A stretch of DNA of 64,000 nt from Algoriphagus sp. AK58. GTDB taxonomy: Bacteria > Bacteroidota > Bacteroidia > Cytophagales > Cyclobacteriaceae. The position numbers and the translations under genes are program-made. The stretch spans positions 124,001 through 188,000 of the forward strand of contig NZ_QEIG01000001.1 in the NCBI RefSeq assembly GCF_014324365.1, given 5' to 3'. Shown piece by piece: positions 23,339-34,300 of the stretch. The stretch's first letter is position 1; each line of letters starts with the position of its first letter. The notes under the pieces are model-generated. The model did not search any database and had not been told where the DNA came from. It saw only the letters and a program-made list of their open reading frames with translations.

Positions 23339-25750
23339 TTAAAAACTTCCTTTTAGACTCAGCGTGAAATTACGTCCGGGTGCTACAATTCCCGAGCTAT
23401 AACTCCGATACCTCTGATCGCTTATATTTTCAATGCCTGCGCTCACCTGTAAAAACGGAAGGATCTGAATGCTGGAGCTAAAATTGAAAATCAACCATGA
23501 GGGCGAATAAGGATTTCCTTCAGAATCTGTGGCGTAAATGGCAGGCTTTGACTTTTCCTCGAGTGGCATTTTCTCAAAAGGAACTTCCGCACTGTATTGG
23601 GAGCTCAGTTCAAATTTGAATCGCTGAGTCAAGTAGCTTAGCCTGGTCAGTCCAAATGCCGGCGCTGCATGTCTGGATGGGCTCGTAGTCGCATCGTCCA
23701 GTTCTTCAGTTCCTTTCTGCCAATTGTATTTGGAAGTCAGGAGAAGACGCTTGGTTATGGCAATTTCGAGACCGGCTTGGATTCCGAATATCTCCGCAAA
23801 AGCAGCATTCTGAATCGCCAAGACACTGCTCAATTCTCCATCATAGATGATTTCGGATTGGCCATTGAGCATAAAAGGTCTTCGAACCATGGCATGATCC
23901 AACCAGGTGTAGAATCCCGTCAAGTCGATTTTTATCCGGTTTTTAAAATGTTTGTTCAGATTGATCTCTGCATTGTAAGCGTATTCCGGACTTAGATTCG
24001 GATTAGGAACCAGGACAGAACCAGGCTCTGAATCAAAAATTTTCCCGATATCATCCACGTTGGGCGCTCGGAATCCGGTCGAAAAAAATGGCCCAATAGA
24101 GAAACTTGGTTCCGGATAGAAAATCACTCCCAAGTTCCCGGTCAGAGAATGAAATTGGTTTTGCGAAGTGGTGAAAGGCAGGGGATAAAAATCCAGATTA
24201 TTGGAAAAATCTGCCTTGATCGCATTGAAATTATACCGGTAAGCCGTCTGGAACTTCCATTTTTCGCTCAGTTTATGCTGATAGCTTCCATACAGGGCCA
24301 AAGAACTCCAGGTGGAATTGGGATAGCGAGCAGAAGCTTTTCCGACTTGGCCGGTAGAAATATGGAGGGATTGTCCCCGGGACTCCACCTGATTGAAGAC
24401 CCCCTCAAATCCATAACTGAGAAAATTCTCCCCCTTGAAATTTTTCAAGAGATCGGCATTAAGGGAATAAGCCTGCACCTGTTCCAGTCGATTAAATTCG
24501 GTTTGATTTCCGAATCTTCTGTCAATGCGACTTTCTTCAAAAAACTGATAGGCTCCAATGAGCCGGATTTGGTCAAACCATCTGGTTTGTTTTCGGTAAT
24601 TCCACTTCAGGTTGTTCATGACCCACTTTTGAGGGCCATAATCCCAGCGTGCAAAGCGAAGGTTTCCATCCCTTTTTTCTATCAGACGATCATATCTTGG
24701 AATATTTCCTGAGTTGGAAAAGTGAAAGCCATATTCCAAGGTGGAATGATTTTTTGCTTCATATTTCACTTTCTGCATCAGGTTTACCTGAGTGTATCCG
24801 CTGCCTACTTGTACCCGTGGATTGGGATTGTTGATTTGGATATCGGAGTTATTTTCTCTGATGGCAATTACATCGCGGAGATAGGAATCCTGCCCATTTT
24901 GAGTTCCCATTTTTAGATCTCCATAGTTAAAAAAGGTCGCACTGCTCAAAAAACTCCATTTTCCCTTCCCGTAAGCGAAGTATCCGTGAAAGGTCTCTTC
25001 CGAATACGCGGAAGATAGGCGGGTGATGATATTTCCTTTCAATTTTTGGTTTTCAAGTTCCGGACTGAGGGTTTCAAAAACCATAACTCCTCCGATCGCA
25101 TCCGATCCGTACATCACAGAGCCCGGTCCGAATAGAACTTCGGTATTTTTCAACGCAAATGGGTCAAGTGAAATGACATTTTGAAGATTTCCGCTTCTGA
25201 AAATGGCCGTGTTCATCCGTACCCCATCCACTGAATACAGGAGACGATTTGAGGAAAAGCCACGAATCATGGGACTTCCTCCTCCCAATTGGCTTTTTTG
25301 GACAAAAACCTCTCCGGATGATCCCAGCCAGTCTGCGGTATTACTTGGATTTCTGAGGGTGATTAATTTGGGATCCAAATACCTGACCTTGCCGGCTACC
25401 TCTTGGGAGTTTTGGTTCCATCGAGAGGCTGAAATCACCGCGATATCCAGGGTAATCGGACTGGGTGAAAGTTCGATTTGGAAATTTTTCTGTTCGATCT
25501 CCTCCCAGGAAATACTAATCGATTGGAAGCCAAGAAGCTGAAGCATTAGGGTCTTTTTCCCTGCAAATGCAGATATATCGGCTTTTCCCAGAGAATTGGT
25601 CGAAACGGTTAGACCTGGATCAGAGCAATAAATCAGTACTCCGGGAAGGGCTTGTTTGAACTCTGAATCCTGTATGCTGATAACCTGGGCTGCTCCAGGT
25701 AAGGCGGTCAGCAGTGAAATAAAGAGTAAAACGAAGGTTCTGAATTCCAT
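23339..25750 (-). CDS. TonB-dependent outer-membrane receptor
   Basis: 803 aa from ATG 25750; a TTG at 25762 gives four more residues. Signal peptide to AAQ, then a carboxypeptidase-like N-terminal beta domain (about 25-100, SNSLGKADISAFAGKK with LLGFQSI), a plug with SSGEVFVQKSQLGGGSPMIRGF and SVDGVRMNTAIFR, FGPGSVMYGSDAIGGVMVFETL, and a long 22-strand barrel ending in a terminal Phe (SLKGSF). Plug and barrel resemble the heme- and siderophore-type receptors (QLGGGSP motif). The substrate cannot be inferred. Near feoAB, so an iron-related role is plausible. Regulation not visible. Confidence 0.9.
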   Translation of the reverse strand: MEFRTFVLLFISLLTALPGAAQVISIQDSEFKQALPGVLIYCSDPGLTVSTNSLGKADISAFAGKKTLMLQLLGFQSISISWEEIEQKNFQIELSPSPITLDIAVISASRWNQNSQEVAGKVRYLDPKLITLRNPSNTADWLGSSGEVFVQKSQLGGGSPMIRGFSSNRLLYSVDGVRMNTAIFRSGNLQNVISLDPFALKNTEVLFGPGSVMYGSDAIGGVMVFETLSPELENQKLKGNIITRLSSAYSEETFHGYFAYGKGKWSFLSSATFFNYGDLKMGTQNGQDSYLRDVIAIRENNSDIQINNPNPRVQVGSGYTQVNLMQKVKYEAKNHSTLEYGFHFSNSGNIPRYDRLIEKRDGNLRFARWDYGPQKWVMNNLKWNYRKQTRWFDQIRLIGAYQFFEESRIDRRFGNQTEFNRLEQVQAYSLNADLLKNFKGENFLSYGFEGVFNQVESRGQSLHISTGQVGKASARYPNSTWSSLALYGSYQHKLSEKWKFQTAYRYNFNAIKADFSNNLDFYPLPFTTSQNQFHSLTGNLGVIFYPEPSFSIGPFFSTGFRAPNVDDIGKIFDSEPGSVLVPNPNLSPEYAYNAEINLNKHFKNRIKIDLTGFYTWLDHAMVRRPFMLNGQSEIIYDGELSSVLAIQNAAFAEIFGIQAGLEIAITKRLLLTSKYNWQKGTEELDDATTSPSRHAAPAFGLTRLSYLTQRFKFELSSQYSAEVPFEKMPLEEKSKPAIYATDSEGNPYSPSWLIFNFSSSIQILPFLQVSAGIENISDQRYRSYSSGIVAPGRNFTLSLKGSF

Positions 25751-26064
25751 CTTGAGAAGCAATCTACAAAGTAATGCATTGGAGGTTCAAAAGGAGAAGT
25801 AAAAATAGATAAGCGGTTTTTTGGATTATTCTTGAGCATTTTTAACTATTCGTAGACAAACCTAAAGTGTCTCACCTATTATTAAGTTAATTGTAAGATT
25901 TTCAGGCAATTAATTTGTTAAATGCTGGACATAAGTTATTTTTTTTGCTTAGCTTTTGATAAGTTTTTTCGGGTTTCGCTGATTGTATTTTGGGATTTTT
26001 TGTGAGGAAGGGGAATCAGTTTTTTCTGGAGAAATGAGTCTTCTTTTAACCTTAATTTTTCATT
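25751..26064. other. Divergent intergenic region between the TonB receptor and the giant operon
   Basis: 314 bases, A+T-rich, without a gene. It should contain promoters for both directions, but no full TTTG-N19-TAnnTTTG pair was found. The run from 25930 to 26064 includes TATTTTGG near 25988, one base off the -7 consensus. Confidence 0.4.
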
Positions 26065-29000
26065 ATGGAACAGGACATGATTCAATCGCTTTTGGCGCAA
26101 GTGTTCGGACAACTTCAAGCTGAATCTTCCCAAGAAAAAAAATCTTTTGATGAAGGACTGAAAGAATTTGCACGTGCAATTCAATTTCAGAGTCCCGAGT
26201 CAGTAAATCCCAGGAAACTGACCATACAGTCTGCTGATTTTTTCTTTCAGTCCAAACTGCCGAAGACTCAGCTTTTGCAAATTGAGAAAATCACAGCTGA
26301 GGTTGCCAAAGAAGAAATAAAGGAATCGGATACCCGGGTTTTTATCCGAGAGACACCCATCAGATCTACTCAAATCGAAGGCTCCGTGCCGGCTTGGGGC
26401 CAAGGGGCAAAGGTGGAAAGAACGATTGGTCCTTTGACCCGGGTAGATGGTCGGCAGGTGTTTTTGGATGTCTACAGGGTTGTCAAGCTGGTTGCCTTAA
26501 GAAAACAAGGAACCAATGAACCTTTGATTTTATTCAAAGCTCAATTCTCAGAACCCAGAATAAAAAAGGTGGGAGCCGCTCCGGTGGAGATCACTGACAC
26601 GTACAAGGTGGTCCAAGGAAGTGTTTGGATCAAGGCAAGTTTGCTAGCCTCCAATGCTCCTAATGACAGGTACATAGGCCTTCATGTAAAATCAGGTGAA
26701 ATCAAGCTATCAGCGCCTCCTACCTTACAGGGCCAGCATCTGATTGTTGCCAATTCTACTTCGGTAACCACTCATTTGGAAATTCAGCCCACGGCTGCCA
26801 CATCCATTCCAAAAAACAAACATGGAATTGATGCCCATGAAGCCACTCTTGCTACGCCCGGGAATTTGAGTTTTGTCATTGGTGGTGCCTCTGCTCAAAA
26901 AATCAACGCTGCCGGAAATGCCTCATGGAATATTTACGGTAAGCCCGCGAACTTTTCATTTCAGGGAAACAAATTACCCACGTTTTCTCCGCAGCTGAAT
27001 CGGGTTTTAATTCCCTATCACTGTAATGAAAGTATTTTCAAACTCCCCAAGGTTCAGAGTCCTCTCGTGTCTTTGGAAGGTGAGGGGCAAGTCACTCAAA
27101 GCTGGTGGGGAATCCCGGCAGCCACCTTGGATATCAACGCACCTCTTGAAGCGGCAGGTGCCGGAGGCTTAGTCCAGGATTTTCAGACCGGAGTAAAGGC
27201 AAGCTGGAAAGGCATGGAAGGAAATCCCGTTTCTCTTGGAAATGCTCAGATTTTGGTAGATCCCGGTCGAATTGCCATCACCGCCCTGCAAGGATCTTCG
27301 TTGGATAGCTTTCAGAAATTTGAGCATTGGAAGGATCACTTGAATCCCTATGGGACACAAGTACTGCTGAGCTACCCCTCGCATTTGGGTTTTCTCTACA
27401 ACTCCACTGCCGAGGGAGTGGAGGTAATTATCTCCAACTGTCATTCAGATGTACAGATAGATCGACCCAAGCAGGTCAATGGGCATGCCGTAGCCGTCAA
27501 AACCAAGGATAGTCTGGTGCTTTTTGCAGCAAGTGATAAGGCAAATTTACTTTACCTGATTGATGATAATGTGCTGTGGGATAATAAGTTGCCATTTGAC
27601 AAAGTGCCAAAGTTTAAAAATATTGCACTTGCTTTAGAAAACGCCTTATTCACTGTTTCACCTGTCAATGGGGTGATGATTTTTGGAAAATGTGATAAGG
27701 AATGGAAGAAAATTACCGATAGTCAGACTTTTTTAGCTTTCGGCTTACTTAGCTATTTACCCACATTGCCGGATCCCTACCTGGCAAATTTTGGAATTTT
27801 TGGAAGGTTGGGTACTAAGGGTGGCAGCTTTGATCAGATCACGCAGTGGATGTTTTGCAGGATAATCCAAAAATCAGTGTTGGATCAGGAAGATGAGGTA
27901 AAGGTAAGCTTTCATTTTGGACAGGGTACTGCGCAAACCTCCAATGCTTCGATTGCCACGAGGAGTTCGACTTCCTCAGGTAATTTGTCTGAAATGTCTT
28001 CCAAAATTGCTTCCGCCTCCTTGCCGGAAATACCGGTCAGCACACTGAAAACCATCACGCAGGCCATTCGGGAAAATATACCTGATTATGAAGAAGAGTA
28101 TTCGAAGAAGGCTTCTGTTCTAGACTCCGATTTTTTTGCCTTGATAGATGTCAGTTCCAATGCCAACCAAATGGGGGTGAGTATGGGAATGAATCCGGTT
28201 CGAAGGAAGCCCATCCGAGAGACAACCGGAGTGGCAAGAATAACCGGAGAGGGGCAGGCAACAATCCAGTCCAACCAAGAGGAAATCATCACCATAGATG
28301 GGATGCAAGTGAAAGTACCGGGCCATTATGCACGTGTATTTTTGCTTCCTCAGGTGGCTTGGGAGCCTACCTGGAATACGGCTAAAAAGGAGTACCCCAT
28401 GGATCCCCATGAAGGGTTTAATTATTACCCCAATGATGGAGGTCCGTCACGGATTCTAAACTCTTCTGTGGAAAAAGTGACCTTGGCGCCAATTCCTCTG
28501 ACACAGTTTTTAGTAGAGAAATTCCAGCAGCAGAAGACTGATTTGATTACACAATTTACGCTGCCATTTGGGTTAAAATCCGTAGGTCTTTTGGATCATT
28601 CCGATGACTATCGAACGATTAAGCCTAAGCTGGAATTCAACGCGCCCAGTTTTTCCGATGGGTTGATAGGAGGGATCCAGATCCGTGCCATAGGAGGGGA
28701 TAGCGGTAAGGAAGATCCCAATCCAAAGCTCAATGACTTCCCAATGTTTAAGGGATTTACGTTCCAGCTGAACAACATCCTGGACCTCTTTGGAAACCCC
28801 ACGAAAGCCAGTAATCTAGGGGATTCGGTCACGAGGATATTCAATGGAGAGTTTGCCGGATTGACAGGAGACCCTAAAGGAGTTCCGGTCACCACCATCG
28901 ATTTTACAGGCTATGGGGCAAGTGTCTTTAGCAATTGGCTAAGTCCGACCGCGGCGATTGCTTCCACCAGTCAGGCCAAATTCGATGTGTTTCTGGGAAG

Positions 29001-31368
29001 AACAGCCCATGAAATCATCCAGGTGAAAAGTATAGTCTACCCTTGGGCAATCAGGGTAGTAAGAACCATTACTTTGTTCAGGGCCAGTTCGGGATTTATC
29101 TATCGAATGGACTCCGGTTGGCAGCCTGAGTCAGATGGAAGATTTGATTTTAGATATAACTATTGGGATACCACAGTTTCTCCCAAAAAATTTATAATAG
29201 TTGAACCTTATGACATTTATCCCGGTGTGTTAAAGGGACTCTTTAATATCAAAAACATAAAAGAAGATGCCAGTTTGGCTGATTTTCAGGCGACAGACTA
29301 TGTGAAAAAAGGTTCACCTTTCATTAATGTGATGGGTGAAATGGTTCTTCACAACAAGGATCAGGATAAGGAAATCCCAATCTTCTGTAGGCCGGTATGG
29401 TTTGATGCCGATGTGGAACTGGAAAATCTCGTCCAAGGCCATAAAAACAACCGAACTCCCGCCAAGAAAATCCTGGGCTATGTTCAACTCGCTCCGACAG
29501 GCTTCACACTGACTCCTCAGCGATTCAAGCAATTACTCGATCTGCAAGGGGGACTGATTGGCGGAGATATTGACTGCATCATGGATATCAACAAATCCGG
29601 GCAGCAGATCCGATTGACTCGGTTTGATTTTTCCCATGCTTGGGACGATAAGAATTCCAAAACCATTTTTGTCGCAGCCGCCCGAGGAAGTGCCATTCTT
29701 CCAAAAACCGGAAGCTGGAGCATGGTGCAGCACAACGTAGGAACTGGGGAAGTGACCCAATTGCCCAACCATATCCCAATACCGCTGGTAAGAGATGGGA
29801 AGTGGACTCCTGATTTTTACACAGTTTCTTTAGGAGAAAGCAATAAGTTGATCAGAATGGCTGCTCCATCTGAGCTTCTCCGTTATCCTGTTTCAAACAC
29901 CGTCAATTTTGGGATTTTACAGACCACCTCTACACAAAAGGCCTTGGTATTGACTCCAAGTTTTCACAAAGGAGAGAAGAAATTATTCAGTAAAACCCCT
30001 CTGTTATTTGCAGATGCGTACAGCCTGATGTCGGGAAACAGCATTTTCCCAAATGCCGGAAATGCCATTGATGAATTTGGAAAGGCTTTCCCCTTGCTTA
30101 CCGGGGTAGATAATGCTAAAAACAAGTTCAATGCTTTTCTGGAGAGAAACGATATCGATGACCTGGGTTCCAATGTGTTGGAATTGATGTCCATCGAAGT
30201 GCAAAAGCAGGGACAGTCTATTGTGGACCAAGGATTTGAACTTCTTGCAGGCAAGGCCAACCAACAACTCAACAAAGCTTTGGCTTTCGATTTACCTCCA
30301 TTCAAGACCTATCTGGTAGATATGGAGGCCTTGAAAATCTACATAGAGTATGTCACCAAAAAGACACAGAAGGACGCTTCCTACGTCGATGGGAAACTGA
30401 ATTTCGATATCAATTCATTTGCCAATGATGCAGCCAAAACCTGGAAAAGCAGACTCAATAACCTATCCATGGTGGTGGACTTGGGCTCCTTTGAGGGATT
30501 AATGCGGATCAAAGGAAACTTTGATGCCCAAAAAGGCAAAGAGGCAGGATTTCCAGGAGAAAAGGATTCCGATTTTCCATCCTTGGGCTATCCTACTCCG
30601 GAAATCGAGTTTCATGATTCCCTCCAGCCCGTCATTGATATTCTTCAAATGTTGGCTTCTCTCAATGAAGGCCGCTATGGCGATGTGATGAAGAAAGGCC
30701 TCGAGATAGCCATGAGTAATGCCGGAGAAATCTGGGAATATAAGTTTGAGGCCAAAAAGGAGATTCCGCTGGTAAGATTCCCTCCGGAGCAAAATCTCTA
30801 CGATGCTCCCACCACTCCATTAAAACTTGAAGCCGGGCTTGAATTGGGGGTTTATTTCAATGCAGCGCTCAAGGTAACTACCGACCCCAAGCAACTTCTT
30901 CCCACGGCAGGAGCTTACATTCAATTCAGGGGTGGCTTGCAAGTGATGTGCGCATCCATAGGTGCGGGGACCATTTTTGCAGTAGGAGAGGTGGTGCTGA
31001 AGCTAGCCTGTGATACCAAAATCGGCCCTAGTCTGGCGATGAAATTTGGATTTGGAGCTTCCATTGCGGTAGGTCTTCCGGTGATCGGTACCCTTTCGGT
31101 GACCTACATAGTGGGCTGTGAGCTCTACGCCAGCCTGGAAAAAATCACAGTCACTGCCTATATGCTTTTCAAAGGGAGAGCTTCCCTCGCTGGGGGATTG
31201 GTCAGTGTGACGATTTACATCGAGGCAAGCGGTAGTGTAGAACGAATTCCTGCACAGGATAAAACCAACTGTACGGCTTCGGTCACCTTTGGCTTGGACA
31301 TCAGCATTTGCTTTGTCATCAACATCAGTTTTGAAGAAACCTGGCAGGAAACCCGTCAGATCGCCTGA
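26065..31368 (+). CDS. Giant protein of unrecognised family, first of a two-gene operon
   Basis: 1767 aa, no signal peptide and few hydrophobic stretches in the main part. The N-terminal 60 residues are Gln/Lys-rich. From about residue 60 the protein reads as long beta-rich segments, with several Ser/Thr/Ala patches and a coiled linker near 620-690. The last 200 residues form a Gly-rich, alternating hydrophobic region (LELGVYFNAALKV, GAYIQFRGGLQVMC, GFGASIAVGLPVIGTLSVTY), strand-like. I recognise no catalytic motif. It is co-directional with a second giant gene 28 bases away, and codon use looks host-like, so this is not obviously a recent insertion. A structural or surface-associated assembly is possible but not shown. 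Start ATG 26065. Confidence 0.85.
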   Translation: MEQDMIQSLLAQVFGQLQAESSQEKKSFDEGLKEFARAIQFQSPESVNPRKLTIQSADFFFQSKLPKTQLLQIEKITAEVAKEEIKESDTRVFIRETPIRSTQIEGSVPAWGQGAKVERTIGPLTRVDGRQVFLDVYRVVKLVALRKQGTNEPLILFKAQFSEPRIKKVGAAPVEITDTYKVVQGSVWIKASLLASNAPNDRYIGLHVKSGEIKLSAPPTLQGQHLIVANSTSVTTHLEIQPTAATSIPKNKHGIDAHEATLATPGNLSFVIGGASAQKINAAGNASWNIYGKPANFSFQGNKLPTFSPQLNRVLIPYHCNESIFKLPKVQSPLVSLEGEGQVTQSWWGIPAATLDINAPLEAAGAGGLVQDFQTGVKASWKGMEGNPVSLGNAQILVDPGRIAITALQGSSLDSFQKFEHWKDHLNPYGTQVLLSYPSHLGFLYNSTAEGVEVIISNCHSDVQIDRPKQVNGHAVAVKTKDSLVLFAASDKANLLYLIDDNVLWDNKLPFDKVPKFKNIALALENALFTVSPVNGVMIFGKCDKEWKKITDSQTFLAFGLLSYLPTLPDPYLANFGIFGRLGTKGGSFDQITQWMFCRIIQKSVLDQEDEVKVSFHFGQGTAQTSNASIATRSSTSSGNLSEMSSKIASASLPEIPVSTLKTITQAIRENIPDYEEEYSKKASVLDSDFFALIDVSSNANQMGVSMGMNPVRRKPIRETTGVARITGEGQATIQSNQEEIITIDGMQVKVPGHYARVFLLPQVAWEPTWNTAKKEYPMDPHEGFNYYPNDGGPSRILNSSVEKVTLAPIPLTQFLVEKFQQQKTDLITQFTLPFGLKSVGLLDHSDDYRTIKPKLEFNAPSFSDGLIGGIQIRAIGGDSGKEDPNPKLNDFPMFKGFTFQLNNILDLFGNPTKASNLGDSVTRIFNGEFAGLTGDPKGVPVTTIDFTGYGASVFSNWLSPTAAIASTSQAKFDVFLGRTAHEIIQVKSIVYPWAIRVVRTITLFRASSGFIYRMDSGWQPESDGRFDFRYNYWDTTVSPKKFIIVEPYDIYPGVLKGLFNIKNIKEDASLADFQATDYVKKGSPFINVMGEMVLHNKDQDKEIPIFCRPVWFDADVELENLVQGHKNNRTPAKKILGYVQLAPTGFTLTPQRFKQLLDLQGGLIGGDIDCIMDINKSGQQIRLTRFDFSHAWDDKNSKTIFVAAARGSAILPKTGSWSMVQHNVGTGEVTQLPNHIPIPLVRDGKWTPDFYTVSLGESNKLIRMAAPSELLRYPVSNTVNFGILQTTSTQKALVLTPSFHKGEKKLFSKTPLLFADAYSLMSGNSIFPNAGNAIDEFGKAFPLLTGVDNAKNKFNAFLERNDIDDLGSNVLELMSIEVQKQGQSIVDQGFELLAGKANQQLNKALAFDLPPFKTYLVDMEALKIYIEYVTKKTQKDASYVDGKLNFDINSFANDAAKTWKSRLNNLSMVVDLGSFEGLMRIKGNFDAQKGKEAGFPGEKDSDFPSLGYPTPEIEFHDSLQPVIDILQMLASLNEGRYGDVMKKGLEIAMSNAGEIWEYKFEAKKEIPLVRFPPEQNLYDAPTTPLKLEAGLELGVYFNAALKVTTDPKQLLPTAGAYIQFRGGLQVMCASIGAGTIFAVGEVVLKLACDTKIGPSLAMKFGFGASIAVGLPVIGTLSVTYIVGCELYASLEKITVTAYMLFKGRASLAGGLVSVTIYIEASGSVERIPAQDKTNCTASVTFGLDISICFVINISFEETWQETRQIA

Positions 31369-31396
31369 TCAATCACTTTTAAAACCATCCTCTATT

Positions 31397-34300
31397 ATGG
31401 AACCAAACAGACTTTTGACCCTAATGGCTCTTCCTCAGGAGTTTGATGGGGTAAATCTCAAAATCAATATTGTGGTCATACCACGAAATGCCAATCCGGA
31501 AGACAATTGGAGTGTCACACTTCAGGGATCGACCATCCAAGTGCCGGGATTCTCCAATTTTCATCCGGAATTTTCACTGTCCATTGTCAAAGGGACATCC
31601 GAATTTCCCATAGAGGCACCCGGAAATCCTGCGTTTACCCCAATAGCAGTCCCGGTCTCGGTGGATCAGGCGATTCACAAAGCTCAGCTGATCAAGCAAG
31701 TGGCTGAGAGCTTCAATCTTCCGATAGGAGATGATTTAGACGTAATGCCGGCCCCCACTCATGTTTCCAAAACTATCAAAAAATACCTTCCTGTTTCATA
31801 CAGGAGCAGTTTCAACTTTACCCAACCCAGGCACCCCAATGCCGTCACCGACGACAGCTACGAATGTGCGATCCGGGAACAAAAGCCAGTAGCCCCCCTT
31901 CCTCCAAAAGGAAAATTAAGCTGGGGTAAAGTATTTGCCCATATCCTAAGACAACCGCTTTTGGCCAAGGCCTGTGGAATGATTTACTCCGTTTCGGTCA
32001 AGGTGGACGAGAAATGGTTTGAAAAGGGGGGATTCTTATATGTCAACATTGTCAATGATCCTTTTTCCACAGCTCAGGGTAAGTCACTGGAATCAGATTC
32101 CTATGCCGCTAATGGACCGTTGATAAAGCGATATGCAGCCAGAATTCCAGTGTTGAAAAAGGGAGAAGAAAGGTCCGTTTTCTCTGCGATCACTTTTCCG
32201 GTCATTTACAAAAAGCCAAGTGAACCTCAAGCGGAAATTCCCAAAGCGCCCTGGGACGAATTGTTTCTGGAAGCCAGAGCCTACGATGATGGTTTTGCCA
32301 AAGTGGTTCACGCCAATCAGCCCATCAGTGGAAACATGCTGGTAGAAAAGCCCGATGGTTTTGCTCCTCAGTCCGAAACCGGAATTCGTCTGGGTTGGGA
32401 CGATGAGCAGATACTGATTTGGTATATCCGACAATTGGCTGAAAATCCTCAGGAATCAGGGAAAAGAATCGACGCACCGCTTTGCGTGACGGGTTATCAT
32501 ATCGACGTGCGCGAGCCCGGGAAAAAATGGGAAAGCCTAAATGCGGTACAATTGAATAAAAACCACCCGATGGTCAGCCGGTTGTCGGATACTCAAACAG
32601 AGCTACCATATCAGGTATATCCAAATAAAATATCAGGTCCGACAGATGAGCATTTTTGGATGCCGATGTATTATGCTTCTTGGATAGGGAAAAATCTGGT
32701 CACCGAGGATAAAGATGCCATTGCCATTTATAAAACAGATCAGAATTATTCGGAAAGTGCCCTGGATACCACTCAGGTGGCTCCGGGAAAACAAGGGGTA
32801 AAGGTCAATTCTACTCTGGAGCCGGCACCTTTGGAAACTGATCTTAGATATGGAGGTACCTATGAATTCAGAGTTAGGCTATCTGATATCAGCGGGGGAG
32901 GACCCCGGGTTTCCTTTGATCCATCAAACGATTCTCCCAATCCCAATACGAAGGTTTCATTTCGACGATTTGTAAATCCCGGATTGCTTTCAGTAGAGAA
33001 ACCTCCTCATCTTTTACAGCAAAAAGCACAGATTTTTAATGCGAAAAACGAGAAAGAATTAGAGTTTGAGTCAAGCCCTGTCTTGAGAATCGAAAGGCCC
33101 AAGCTGGAATATCCTGCTGTAATTTTTACCAAAAAATATCCCGATGCAGTGGATAGGTTGAAAAGCATGAGCTTTCCTGACCGAAACGTCAAGCCCGGAC
33201 TTCCTGACCCGGATGTCCATAAAGTATATGTACGAGTGGAGGTGAAATCCCTTCGAATGGATAATGCGCTCAGTCAGAATGGAACGGACGGGTACATTAC
33301 CCTTTACCAAACCACTCGCAATTTTTCGGATGATTATTTTAAGGGGCTTGAGATTCCTGTCAATTTCATTGATGTGCCGGTTTTGAATTTGGGAAATGAA
33401 GCAAATCCCTTTTTGATTGACAACCTAAAGAGTTCCGACTTGGATCAAATGCAAGAATTGATTTTGCCCACAGGAAGACAAGTCCGAATCACTTTGCGTG
33501 CAGTAGGGGATTCGGAGATTGACCTAGAAGAATATTGGGGAGAAATCGATGATGATCCTGATAAAGATTCCCGATACGGCAAAGTCACCCAGTTGAGTTT
33601 TTATCATCCTCCTTTTGAGGAGCAGCTTCCTTTCCTGGGGCCTTTTGGAAGGATTCCGGAGCTACAGGGGATTTATTTGAAACCAGACCAAGTTCCGACG
33701 ACAAAAAAGAATCCATTCAGCATGCTCATTCAGAGAGTTTCGGAAATCAATGAATCTGATGTGGTAAAACGTTTGGCGGATGCTTTGGGATGTGAGTCCA
33801 AAGGAATGACCCTATTGGCCCCCAAAGGTCAGCGGATTGCATTTGGCTGCAGTTCAAGGATCCGACATTCCCTAGCTCCCGATGGGAGCAGCATCACTTT
33901 TGCTTCCAATGCCGAGCTTCAAAATCATTGGATTGGTGCTTTGAGTTACCAGCTGAAAAGAGACTGGACATGGGATTGCCTGGAGAATGATTCGTTTGTC
34001 ATCCGGAAGACCCATAAGTTTAGAAATGACTCTTCCAATGAGTGGAGAAAGGACTTGGTGGTAGGTGAAATTGAGCTTAAGCATACCGTTTCCTTTGAAG
34101 CCATCCAGGATGACAGGTACGGTCAGGTCAACCGGGGATTTACAAGACTGTTGTTTTTAGATGCTTTGGAACCCAAAAATGATCTTTTGCATAACGGGCA
34201 ACCCCGGTTTCCGGATGAAATCTGGGCGGAGTATTCCATCGAGCCCATATTCAAGCCAAACCATTCCAAAGTCAAAGCTATTTCCACTCCTTGGCTTGCT

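Noticed and set aside
31289..31397. Upstream start of the second giant protein
   Set aside because: It would overlap the previous gene by 80 bases; the ATG at 31397 follows the previous stop at a normal distance.
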